Shown: piece after piece, positions 41,383 through 48,809 of the stretch
Layout: every line of letters starts with the position of its first letter
How positions within the stretch are numbered: position 1 is the stretch's first letter
Origin: Microbacterium wangchenii
GTDB lineage: Bacteria > Actinomycetota > Actinomycetes > Actinomycetales > Microbacteriaceae
Length of the DNA stretch: 64,000 nucleotides
Direction of reading: 5' to 3'
Assembly: GCF_004564355.1 (NCBI RefSeq)
Contig: NZ_CP038266.1
Coordinates: 1,922,001-1,986,000, forward strand
The notes under the pieces: generated by a model
Databases searched by the model: none
What the model was told of the DNA's origin: nothing
The model's input: only the letters and a program-made list of their open reading frames with translations
Translations under genes and position numbers: made by a program

Positions 41383-42621
41383 ATGAGCACCTCTCGCATC
41401 GTCGTCACCGGCATCGGCGCATCCAGCCCCATCGGCGGAACCGCGCCGGAGAGCTGGTCCGCCCTCCTGGCCGGGGAGTCCGGCGCCCGCAGCCTCGAGC
41501 ACGACTGGGTCCAGGAGTACCAGCTCCCCGTCACCTTCGCCGCCGAGGCGAAGGTGCGGCCCGACACGATCCTGCAGCGGCCCGTGGCCAAGCGCCTCGA
41601 CCCGGCCTCGCAGTTCGCCATGGTCGCGGCGATGGAGGCGTGGGAGGATGCCGGCAGCCCCGAGGTCGACCCCGACCGGCTCGGCGTCGACTTCGCCACC
41701 GGCATCGGCGGCGTGTGGACCCTGCTCGACGCGTGGGACACGCTGCGTGAGAAGGGTCCGCGCCGGGTCATGCCGATGACGGTGCCCATGCTCATGCCCA
41801 ACGCCGCCGCCGGGAACCTCTCGCTGCACTTCGGAGCGCGTGCGTACGCGCGCACCGTGGCCAGCGCATGCGCATCGAGCACGGAGTCGCTCGTGAACGC
41901 CCTCTCGCACCTGCGGGACGGGCTCGCCGACATCGTGATCGCGGGAGGCACCGAGTCGGCGATCCATCCGATCACCCTCGCCTCCTTCGCCTCGATGCAG
42001 GCGCTGTCCAAGCGCAACGACAGCCCGGAGACGGCCTCGCGACCGGCCAGCATCGATCGCGACGGCTTCGTGATGGCTGAGGGGGCGGCCGTACTCATCC
42101 TCGAGACCGAGGAGCACGCCCGCGCGCGCGGCGCGAAGATCTACGGCGCCCTCGTGGGCGGCGGCGTGACCGCGGACTCGCACCACATCACCGCCAACGA
42201 CCCGGAGGGCAGGGGCGCGGCGCGCGCCGTGCGCCTGGCGCTGGAGATGGCCGGCGCGTCCCCCGATGACGTGACGCACATCAACGCCCACGCGACGTCG
42301 ACACCGGTCGGCGACCCCAACGAGTATCAGGCGCTGCGCGCCGTGTTCGGCAGCCGCGTCGACGACATCCCGGTGTCGGCGACGAAGGCCTCCACCGGAC
42401 ATCTGCTCGGAGGAACCGGCGCACTGGAGGCCATCTTCACCGTCCTCGCCCTGCGCGACCGCGTCGCGCCGCCCACCATCAACCTCACCGAACAGGATCC
42501 CGACGTGCCGTTCCGGATCTCGGGTGAGCCCATGGAGCTCGGCGCGGGCGACCACCTCGCCATCAGCAACTCGTTCGGATTCGGCGGGCACAACGCCGTG
42601 GTGGCCTTCGCCTCCGTGTGA
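41383..42621 (+). CDS. fabF: 3-oxoacyl-ACP synthase II
   Basis: 412 residues. Elongates acyl-ACP with malonyl-ACP. Catalytic residues are visible: Cys in VASACASSTESLVNAL near residue 164, His in INAHATSTPVGD near 305 and His in TKASTGHLLGGTG near 340; NSFGFGGHNAVVAF is the C-terminal signature. It ends the fab operon and is followed by a strong 18-bp stem terminator. The 48-bp gap after acpP has a G-rich stem that may modulate fabF expression. Confidence 0.95.
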   Translation: MSTSRIVVTGIGASSPIGGTAPESWSALLAGESGARSLEHDWVQEYQLPVTFAAEAKVRPDTILQRPVAKRLDPASQFAMVAAMEAWEDAGSPEVDPDRLGVDFATGIGGVWTLLDAWDTLREKGPRRVMPMTVPMLMPNAAAGNLSLHFGARAYARTVASACASSTESLVNALSHLRDGLADIVIAGGTESAIHPITLASFASMQALSKRNDSPETASRPASIDRDGFVMAEGAAVLILETEEHARARGAKIYGALVGGGVTADSHHITANDPEGRGAARAVRLALEMAGASPDDVTHINAHATSTPVGDPNEYQALRAVFGSRVDDIPVSATKASTGHLLGGTGALEAIFTVLALRDRVAPPTINLTEQDPDVPFRISGEPMELGAGDHLAISNSFGFGGHNAVVAFASV

Positions 42622-42628
42622 CCCTTTC

Positions 42629-42668
42629 ATGACGAAGACCCCGTGCTGAGGCACGGGGTCTTCGTCAT
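42629..42668 (+). terminator. Terminator of the fab operon
   Basis: A perfect 18-bp stem, ATGACGAAGACCCCGTGC with loop TGAG and its complement, starts 7 bp after the fabF stop. It is palindromic, so it can also serve the convergent DUF3145 gene. A T-run is missing, as is common in actinobacteria. Confidence 0.85.
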
Positions 42669-42756
42669 GTGTCGGGCGGGCGACACGGTGTCCCAGCCGC
42701 CGGGTGTCGTCACCGGCCTCCGGTACCCACGCGTCGCACCGCCCGAGGTCTGCGGG

Positions 42757-43260
42757 TCATCCCACCTTGTGCAGCCAGACCACCGCGGCGTCATCACTGG
42801 CGTGCCGGAAGGGCTCGAGCTCCTCGTCCCACGCGGCGCCCAGCGCCACCTCCAGTTCGCGGCGCAGCTCGTGAGCGTCACCTGCGGAGACCTCCATGGC
42901 ATAGCGCAGGCGGTCCTCCCCGATCACGACGTTGCCCGCGGCATCGGTCTGGGCGTAGTGGATGCCCAGACCCGGCGTGTGCATCCAGCGTCCGCCGTCG
43001 CTGCGGGGCGTCGGGTCCTCCGTCACCTCGAAGCGGAGGTGCTCCCAGCCGCGGATGGCCGTCGCCAGTGCCGCGCCGGTTCCCACCGGACCCTCCCAGT
43101 AGAACTCGGCCCTGCGGGCGCCGGCTAGTACCGGTTGGTCCACCCATTCGAAATTGACGGCCCGGCCGAGGGAACGACCGACCGCCCACTCGAGGTGGGG
43201 GCACAACGCGCGTGGCGCCGAGTGGATCAGAATCACTCCGCGCGAAGACGTGCTCGCCAT
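42757..43260 (-). CDS. DUF3145 family protein
   Basis: 167 residues. The sequence SRGVILIHSAPRALCPHLEWAVGRSLG and the later EFYWEGPVGTGAALATAIRGWEHLRFEVTEDP are those of the conserved actinobacterial DUF3145 family, often located beside the fab operon as here. No signal peptide or membrane span; probably cytoplasmic. GGAGAGATC precedes the ATG at 43260. No biochemical function is known to me. The conserved neighbourhood hints at a link with lipid synthesis, but that is only association. Confidence 0.85.
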   Translation of the reverse strand: MASTSSRGVILIHSAPRALCPHLEWAVGRSLGRAVNFEWVDQPVLAGARRAEFYWEGPVGTGAALATAIRGWEHLRFEVTEDPTPRSDGGRWMHTPGLGIHYAQTDAAGNVVIGEDRLRYAMEVSAGDAHELRRELEVALGAAWDEELEPFRHASDDAAVVWLHKVG

Positions 43261-43423
43261 GATCTCTCCTTCGTCAGGTACGTCTTCCCCTACGACCTGA
43301 CCGGATACCGGCGTATTCGGTTGTGCTGCCGCCATTATCGCCCCCCGATGCGCGAAATGACAACCACGCGCGGCGCGACCCGCCGATGCGACTTCCACGC
43401 GCCTCGGCGGGTCGGGCGGACGT

Positions 43424-43954
43424 TCAGGCGATCAGAGCCTCGACGAGCTTCTCGTCTCCTTTGTTGACCGCCTTCACGACGGCGTCGTAGTCGCCCTTCT
43501 CGATCGCCTTGGCGATGTGCTTGCTCGCCTTCTCGACGGCCTTGTCGACGCGGTCCAGATAGTGGTCGTCGACGACGGCGACGATCGCCGAGGATCCCAC
43601 GGGCAGCCACTCGTCGGCGTCCACTCCGATCTGCTTCTCTTCGTGGCGCTGGATCAGCTCGCCCGCTCCGGCACCGACGCCGGCTCCCACGACCGCCCCG
43701 ATCACGCCGGTGAGCAGCAGGGGCGGTGCGAACAGCCCGATCACCAGACCGGCGACGGCGCCGATCGTCGTTCCGTACGCGACCACTCGACCGCCGTGCT
43801 CCTTCACATGCACCTTGCCTTCGGCATCACGCGAGAGGACCACGGCTGCCACGACATTGAGGTCGTCGGTCTGCTTGATCTCGGTGAAGTCGTCCTTCGC
43901 GGACGATTCGTCGTCGTACGCCGCGACGACCAGGGAGTAGTTGGGGTCTGCCAT
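43424..43954 (-). CDS. DUF1269-like membrane-associated stress protein
   Basis: 176 residues. N-terminal SLVVAAYDDESSAKDDFTEIK is a ferredoxin-like fold start typical of DUF1269 proteins. A glycine-rich hydrophobic hairpin, TTIGAVAGLVIGLFAPPLLLTGVIGAVVGAGVGAGAG, occupies residues 62-100, and a charged helical tail rich in Lys and Asp ends the protein. Such proteins are often encoded beside Hsp20, universal stress proteins and cation ATPases in actinobacteria, as here. An AGGACCTAGTGCTC word 55-70 bp upstream resembles one before Hsp20. Function unknown. Confidence 0.78.
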   Translation of the reverse strand: MADPNYSLVVAAYDDESSAKDDFTEIKQTDDLNVVAAVVLSRDAEGKVHVKEHGGRVVAYGTTIGAVAGLVIGLFAPPLLLTGVIGAVVGAGVGAGAGELIQRHEEKQIGVDADEWLPVGSSAIVAVVDDHYLDRVDKAVEKASKHIAKAIEKGDYDAVVKAVNKGDEKLVEALIA

Positions 43955-44009
43955 GGGGGAAGTCCTTTCCGTTGCCCTCACTGTCCGCCGGACATCGGAT
44001 CGAGGCCAG

Positions 44010-44023
44010 AGCACTAGGTCCTG
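44010..44023 (-). promoter_or_regulatory. Possible DosR/OsdR-like box upstream of DUF1269 gene
   Basis: On the minus strand CAGGACCTAGTGCTCT resembles CAGGACCAATGGCACT before hsp20 (47044-47059). Both share AGGACC-N-A-N2-GC. DosR-type boxes are GGGACN-type imperfect palindromes, so a shared stress regulator is possible. Weak evidence. Confidence 0.3.
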
Positions 44024-44086
44024 ACGAGGCAACGCTCACCGCCCACCGGTTCCGCACGAGGCCGACGCGGGCGGACACGCCCCGGA

Positions 44087-46948
44087 TCAGGGGGCGGACG
44101 CGGCGTGGGCGAGTTCCCTGCGGCGCGCGCGCACCCGCACGACCAGCTTCCGGGCCTCCTCCACCCACAGGACGATCGACGCCATCGCCAGGCACACGAT
44201 CCAGTGCCCGAGCGGGAGCGTCTCGGTGCCGAAGGCCGCCTGGAGCGGCGCGAGCGACACGACGGCCACCTGCAGGACGACCGCCAGTGCCACGGCACCC
44301 CACAGCCATGGATTCGAGAAGAGCCCGCGCACCACGCTGGACTCCGCCGACCGGGCCGTGAAGGCGGTGATCAGCGCGGCGAAGACGAGTGTGGTGAAAC
44401 CCGCCGTGCGCGCCACATCCAGGCTGTCGGTGCCGCCGGGGATGAGGCCGCCCGGCAGGAAGATGTCCATCGTCAGCAGGGTCACGATCGAGATCACCAG
44501 GCCCGTCACCGCGATCCCGACCCACATGCGGCCGTCGATGGCGCGGTCGTCGAGACCGCGCGGGGCACGCGCCATGACATCGTCGATCTCGGGATCGACG
44601 CCCATGGCCAGGGCGGGTCCGGAATCGGTGACGAGGTTGATCCACAGGATCTGGGTCGCCAGCAGAGGCAGCACGAGCTCGCCCTCACTCGCGGCACTGA
44701 GCCCCAGCGCTCCGGCGAACACGATGCCGAAGAAGACGGTGAGGACCTCGCCCATGTTCGAATACAGCAGGTAGCGCAGGAACTTCCGGATGTTGTCGAA
44801 GATGACCCGCCCCTCGCGCACGGCCTCGACGATGGTCGCGAAGTTGTCGTCGGCGAGCACCATGTTCGCCGCTTCCTTCGTCACCTCGGTTCCGGTGATC
44901 CCCATCGCGATCCCGATGTCGGCGGATTTCAGCGCCGGCGCATCGTTCACCCCGTCGCCGGTCATCGCGACGATGTACCCGTCGTCCTGCAGGGCGTCGA
45001 CGATGCGGAGCTTGTGCTCGGGCGCGACGCGCGCGAACACAGAGTAGGCCCGCACCGCCTCCCGCAGTCCGGCGTCGTCCATGCCGTCCAGGCGCGCGCC
45101 GGGGAGCGCCTCCTCCCCGCCGGCGATGATGCCCAGGTCGCGGGCGATCCGCGCCGCGGTGACCGGATGGTCGCCGGTGATCATGAGAACGCGGATGCCG
45201 GCGGCGTGGGCCTCGGCGATCGCGGGGCGCACCTCCGGGCGCGGCGGATCGATGATGCCGACCACCCCGACGTAGACCAGATCCCGCTCGTGCGCTTCGT
45301 CGATCTCGACCGCATCGCCTTCTGCCTGCAGTTCGGGCGCGACGCGGTAGGCGACTCCCAGAGTGCGGTAGGCAGCCTGCGACAGGGCGTCGACGTCGGC
45401 GAGGGCGCGCGCGCGGCGGGCCGCATCCAGGGGCACGACGGATGAGCCGACCTGGACGTGCGTGCACCGCTCCAGCAGAACGTCCGGCGCTCCCTTGCTG
45501 AAGATCACCACCGCGCCGTCGCTGTTGCGGTCGGCGGTGGACATCATCTTGCGCTCCGAGCTGAACGGCACCTCCCCCACCCGATCGAAACGGGAGACGA
45601 ACTCTCCCGCGCCCTCGAGTTTGCGCGCCGCGACGAGGAAGGCAGCCTCCGTGGGGTCTCCCTGGATGGTCCAGGTCCCGGCATCCTCGGTCAGTTGTGC
45701 GTCATTGGCGAGGGCACCGGCAGCCAGTGCGAGCTGCGCTTCGTGCCGCAGGTCGCCGGCGGTGAGATCGCCTCCGGCAACGGTGACGCGCCCCACCGGC
45801 GCGTACCCCACCCCTTCGATGTCGACGGCGCCGGATGCGGTCAGCACCCGCTGGATCGTCATCTGGTTGGTCGTGAGCGTGCCGGTCTTGTCGGTGCAGA
45901 TGGCCGACGCCGATCCGAGGGTCTCGACGCTGGAGAGCTTCTTGACCACGGCATTGCGTTTGGCCATGCGCTGAACACCCAGGGCGAGGACCACTGACAG
46001 GACCGCGGGCAGACCCTCGGGCACCGCCGCAACGGCGAGGGACACCCCCAGAAGCAGCACCTGCACGAAATCGGCGGCCGTGTCGATGCCCTGGATGAGC
46101 GCGATCGTGATCATCACGACGATCGCGATCACGATCACGATGCGCCCGAGCAGGTTCCCGATGTGGTTGACCTCGTTCTGCAACGGCGTGGCATCCTGCA
46201 CCGTCTGATCGAGCATGGTCGCGATGGCGCCCATCTCCGTCGACATGCCCGTCGCCGTCACCACCGCCCTGCCCGTGCCCCGGTTCACGGCAGTGCCCTT
46301 GTACACCATGTCGGCGCGGTCGCCGAGGGGGATGGACTCGGTCCCGTGGAGGGTGTCGGGCCGCTTCTCCACCGCTTCGCTCTCACCCGTGAGCGACGCC
46401 TCCGCGATCCGCAGCGTGTTGGCGCTGAGAAGGCGGCCATCGGCCCCGACCTCATCGCCCTCAGCCAAGACCAGGACGTCACCGGGAACGAGTTCCGCGC
46501 TGGGGACCGTGGTCTTCTGTGCGTCGCGGAGCACCGTCGAGCGGGTCCTCGTCATGACCGAGAGCGCAGCCACCGCATCCTCGGCCCGTGCCTCCTGGAT
46601 GATGCTCAGGGCGACGTTGACGAGGATGATGATGAGGATCACGAGCGCGTCGATGGGCACTCCGTGGGCGCCTTCCAGGACCCACGCGATCACCGAGATG
46701 GCCACCGCCGCCAGGAGCAGCAGCGTCAGCGGATCGGCGAGCTGGGTCAGGATGCGCCGCCACAGGGGATTGCGCTCCGCGCTGCGCAGTTCGTTCGGAC
46801 CGACCTCGGCGAGACGTCGGGCGGCCTCCGCCGCCGACAGGCCGCGATCGGGATCGACATCCAGCGCCCGTGCGATGGCCGCCGCATCCGTGCGGACAGG
46901 ATCGGGGATGCGGTACGGCGATGTCGCGGCTTCCGGGGGGTGCGCCAT
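44087..46948 (-). CDS. P-type cation-transporting ATPase (P2 type, Ca/Mn-like)
   Basis: 953 residues. All P2-ATPase landmarks are present: N-terminal cation-ATPase domain (GLSAAEAARRLAEVGPNEL), LTGESEAVEK, the PEGLP motif in VAAVPEGLPAVLSV, phosphorylation site ICTDKTGTLT near residue 351, KGAPDVLLERC, and MTGDGVNDAPALKSADIGIAMG. Ten membrane helices are expected, with a SERCA/PMCA-like C-terminal domain. It would export or import a divalent cation; the ion is not clear. Located between DUF1269 and Hsp20 genes. Mycobacterial relatives such as CtpF belong to the dormancy regulon, an analogy only. Confidence 0.9.
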   Translation of the reverse strand: MAHPPEAATSPYRIPDPVRTDAAAIARALDVDPDRGLSAAEAARRLAEVGPNELRSAERNPLWRRILTQLADPLTLLLLAAVAISVIAWVLEGAHGVPIDALVILIIILVNVALSIIQEARAEDAVAALSVMTRTRSTVLRDAQKTTVPSAELVPGDVLVLAEGDEVGADGRLLSANTLRIAEASLTGESEAVEKRPDTLHGTESIPLGDRADMVYKGTAVNRGTGRAVVTATGMSTEMGAIATMLDQTVQDATPLQNEVNHIGNLLGRIVIVIAIVVMITIALIQGIDTAADFVQVLLLGVSLAVAAVPEGLPAVLSVVLALGVQRMAKRNAVVKKLSSVETLGSASAICTDKTGTLTTNQMTIQRVLTASGAVDIEGVGYAPVGRVTVAGGDLTAGDLRHEAQLALAAGALANDAQLTEDAGTWTIQGDPTEAAFLVAARKLEGAGEFVSRFDRVGEVPFSSERKMMSTADRNSDGAVVIFSKGAPDVLLERCTHVQVGSSVVPLDAARRARALADVDALSQAAYRTLGVAYRVAPELQAEGDAVEIDEAHERDLVYVGVVGIIDPPRPEVRPAIAEAHAAGIRVLMITGDHPVTAARIARDLGIIAGGEEALPGARLDGMDDAGLREAVRAYSVFARVAPEHKLRIVDALQDDGYIVAMTGDGVNDAPALKSADIGIAMGITGTEVTKEAANMVLADDNFATIVEAVREGRVIFDNIRKFLRYLLYSNMGEVLTVFFGIVFAGALGLSAASEGELVLPLLATQILWINLVTDSGPALAMGVDPEIDDVMARAPRGLDDRAIDGRMWVGIAVTGLVISIVTLLTMDIFLPGGLIPGGTDSLDVARTAGFTTLVFAALITAFTARSAESSVVRGLFSNPWLWGAVALAVVLQVAVVSLAPLQAAFGTETLPLGHWIVCLAMASIVLWVEEARKLVVRVRARRRELAHAASAP

Positions 46949-47044
46949 GCCCCCAATCCTCAGGTGACCGCACAGCACCCGCAAGGGTCGCCCACGGGCG
47001 CGCACAACGGGGCGCCGGCGCAAGCGTGCCGGAGGTCTGTCGAC

Positions 47045-47059
47045 AGGACCAATGGCACT
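47045..47059 (+). promoter_or_regulatory. Possible DosR/OsdR-like box upstream of hsp20
   Basis: AGGACCAATGGCACT, about 98 bp before the Hsp20 start, has the GGACC-N-ATGG-type core of DosR/OsdR boxes and resembles a word before the DUF1269 gene. It lies in the 208-bp divergent gap with the P-type ATPase, which contains no other recognised feature. Confidence 0.35.
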
Positions 47060-47156
47060 TCCCGGCCCTCTCCAAGTGCGTGAGGGTGGCCGTGCTGCTC
47101 TGGCAGCGCACACGGCGGACCGACGTCCGGCGCGCACTCGGCGAAAGGACGAAACG

Positions 47157-47597
47157 ATGGCACGCAATCTGGTTCGATTTGACCCGTTCACAGGGCTCGA
47201 CGCCCTCCGTCGGAGCGTCATGAACGACCTGCTCCCCGACGTGCGCGGCAAGGTGCCGACCACGGACATCTACACCGAAGGCGACAAGTCGCTGATCGTG
47301 GAAGCACACCTCCCCAACTTCGACGAGAAGGACGTCACGGTCACGGTCGACCGCGGCGCACTGGTGATCTCGGCGGAGCGACGGGAGAAGGAGGAGGACA
47401 AGGACAAGAAGTACGTCATCCGCGAGAGCAGCAGCAGCTTCTACCGGAGCATCTCCCTCCCCGAGCAAGCGGAGGAGGGCGACATCAGCGCGAAGTTCAC
47501 CAAGGGCGTGCTGAAGGTCACCATCCCACTCAGCGGAGGCACGACGCCGCGCAACATCGCCATCGGCGGTGGCGACGAGGGGCAGGCCACGTCATGA
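47157..47597 (+). CDS. Small heat-shock protein, Hsp20/alpha-crystallin family
   Basis: 146 residues. RFDPFTGLDALRRSVMNDLLPD is the family's N-terminal arm. The alpha-crystallin beta-sandwich spans roughly residues 35-130, with VEAHLPNFDEKDVTVTVDRGALVISAER and ISAKFTKGVLKVTIPL containing the GVL motif. An ATP-independent holdase forming oligomers. GAAAGGACG precedes the ATG. It is divergent from the P-type ATPase and overlaps the next small gene by 4 bp. The context suggests envelope or low-oxygen stress. Confidence 0.93.
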   Translation: MARNLVRFDPFTGLDALRRSVMNDLLPDVRGKVPTTDIYTEGDKSLIVEAHLPNFDEKDVTVTVDRGALVISAERREKEEDKDKKYVIRESSSSFYRSISLPEQAEEGDISAKFTKGVLKVTIPLSGGTTPRNIAIGGGDEGQATS

Positions 47598-47740
47598 CCG
47601 ACGTGTCCACCGGCGCCCGGTCCGTCTCCCGCGTGCGCGAGGTCACCCCCAGCGACGTCCACCTTCCCCCGACCGAGCCGATCGACGTGACGGCGCTCAT
47701 CGCCGCAGCCACCGCATCCGGCCAGCCCGGCGCCCGCTGA
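47594..47740 (+). CDS. Small hypothetical protein coupled to hsp20
   Basis: 48 residues, starting with an ATG that overlaps the hsp20 stop (ATGA) and ending at a TGA at 47738-47740, 31 bp before a strong terminator. The peptide starts MTDVSTGARSVSRVREV, continues with a proline-rich HLPPTEPIDVTALIAAA stretch and ends in SGQPGAR. It has no membrane segment or known domain. Translational coupling and the terminator position favour a real gene over chance. Function unknown; I do not recognise it. Confidence 0.55.
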   Translation: MTDVSTGARSVSRVREVTPSDVHLPPTEPIDVTALIAAATASGQPGAR

Positions 47741-47771
47741 TCCGCCGCCGGCCTCGTTCACCGAGACGCCG

Positions 47772-47806
47772 GGGGCGCCCCGATCGCATCGGGGCGCCCC
47801 TCGTTT
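47772..47806. terminator. Terminator after hsp20 operon
   Basis: GGGGCGCCCCGAT (47772-47784), loop CGC, ATCGGGGCGCCCC (47788-47800) forms a 13-bp stem followed by TCGTTT. It separates the hsp20 operon from the convergent dioxygenase-like gene and can serve both. Confidence 0.85.
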
Positions 47807-47821
47807 CGTCGGTGAGGTGGG

Positions 47822-48607
47822 TCAGGCCTCGCTCATGACGGTCTGGTCGGCCTGACCTCGGGCCGCGAGGGCCGCGGCACGCGCCGCGAGGCGACGGGTC
47901 TGCTCCGCCTGGCCGGCCTCGAGGATCTCCTGCGACACTTCGTAGTTCGGCACGTGGGTGCGGCCGTTGTACTTCTCGATGTACGCGTCGAGCTCGGGGC
48001 CGGACGTCCACGACGTGATGAGGCAGTACCGCGGGTCCTTGCCCGGGTGGGTCGCGGCGTGCCACAGACGCTGCGTGTCGACGATCAGCTGCGCGCCGGC
48101 CGGCAGCGCGATCCGGTACTCCACGCTGGGGTCGGTGCGGTTGTCGCGCAGGACGAAGAAGCTGTCCTTGTCGTCGGTGAGGTTGAAGAACCCGCGCACG
48201 ACCCAGCCGGTGCCATCCGGGTTCAGGCGGTTGTTGTCGTCCTGGTGCAGGTTGTAGAGGCAGTCGGCGTAGGTGTTCGGCTGCAGCTCGATGATGCGGC
48301 AGCGGCCGACGTTCGCGCCCGGCTCCTGTGCGCGGCGGACGAGGTTCGGCGCCTTCTCGACCTGCGAGGGGATCCAGATGCCGTCCTTGTCGGTGCGCGG
48401 CGTCTTGCCGCTCCAGAAACCGCCGCACTCGATCTCGCCGTCCTTGGAGGCCAGGGGGGCGAACCGGGTGTCTCCGGAGGACTTCCAGTCCACGTACTCC
48501 AGGTCGAGCCACTCCTGGGGGTCGAGTTCCTGGTTGTAACGGTCGAGGACGACGTAGCCGGTCTCTTCGAGAGCGGCGGACTTGATGTAACCCATGAGGT
48601 GAGTCAT
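47822..48607 (-). CDS. Putative Fe(II)/2-oxoglutarate-type dioxygenase, iron-box associated
   Basis: 261 residues. A facial-triad pattern fits the jelly-roll dioxygenase fold: YNLHQDDNNRL (His and Asp near residues 120-122) and TQRLWHAATHPGKDPRYCLITSW (His near 181, with Arg ten residues later as a possible 2-oxoglutarate anchor). Between them WVVRGFFNLTDDKDSFFVLRD matches the strand order of phytanoyl-CoA-hydroxylase-like proteins. No signal peptide. The C-terminal 50 residues are Ala-rich helix. Upstream is a DtxR/IdeR-like box at 48645-48662, so expression probably follows iron. No pathway partner is adjacent; substrate unknown. Confidence 0.62.
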   Translation of the reverse strand: MTHLMGYIKSAALEETGYVVLDRYNQELDPQEWLDLEYVDWKSSGDTRFAPLASKDGEIECGGFWSGKTPRTDKDGIWIPSQVEKAPNLVRRAQEPGANVGRCRIIELQPNTYADCLYNLHQDDNNRLNPDGTGWVVRGFFNLTDDKDSFFVLRDNRTDPSVEYRIALPAGAQLIVDTQRLWHAATHPGKDPRYCLITSWTSGPELDAYIEKYNGRTHVPNYEVSQEILEAGQAEQTRRLAARAAALAARGQADQTVMSEA

Positions 48608-48644
48608 GCCTTCCGTAGGGGGCCAGTACGTTTTTCCAGGCCCT

Positions 48645-48662
48645 GGTAAGGCAAGCCTACCT
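48645..48662. promoter_or_regulatory. DtxR/IdeR-like iron box
   Basis: GGTAAGGCAAGCCTACCT is an imperfect palindrome matching the actinobacterial iron-box pattern TWAGGTTAGSCTWACCTWA at most conserved positions. It lies 38 bp upstream of the dioxygenase-like start on the minus strand and about 150 bp before the DUF262 gene. Repression under iron-replete conditions would be expected. Confidence 0.65.
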
Positions 48663-48809
48663 GCGGCCTCTGCGAGCCCTCGGGGAGGCGGGCCGGGGAA
48701 AATCGCGCTCCCCGTTCGTTCAGGCCCCCTCGGTTAGACTCGCGTGGGCTTCCGTGCGCCGATCCGGACGACACGCGGCCCATTCGTGCGAGTGGAGGTC
48801 GAACGGGTC

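Noticed and set aside
43992..44000. ACATCGGAT upstream of the DUF1269 gene, resembling the fucose operator
   Set aside because: Only nine bases match without the flanking A/T pattern, and the gene has no link to sugar use; probably chance.
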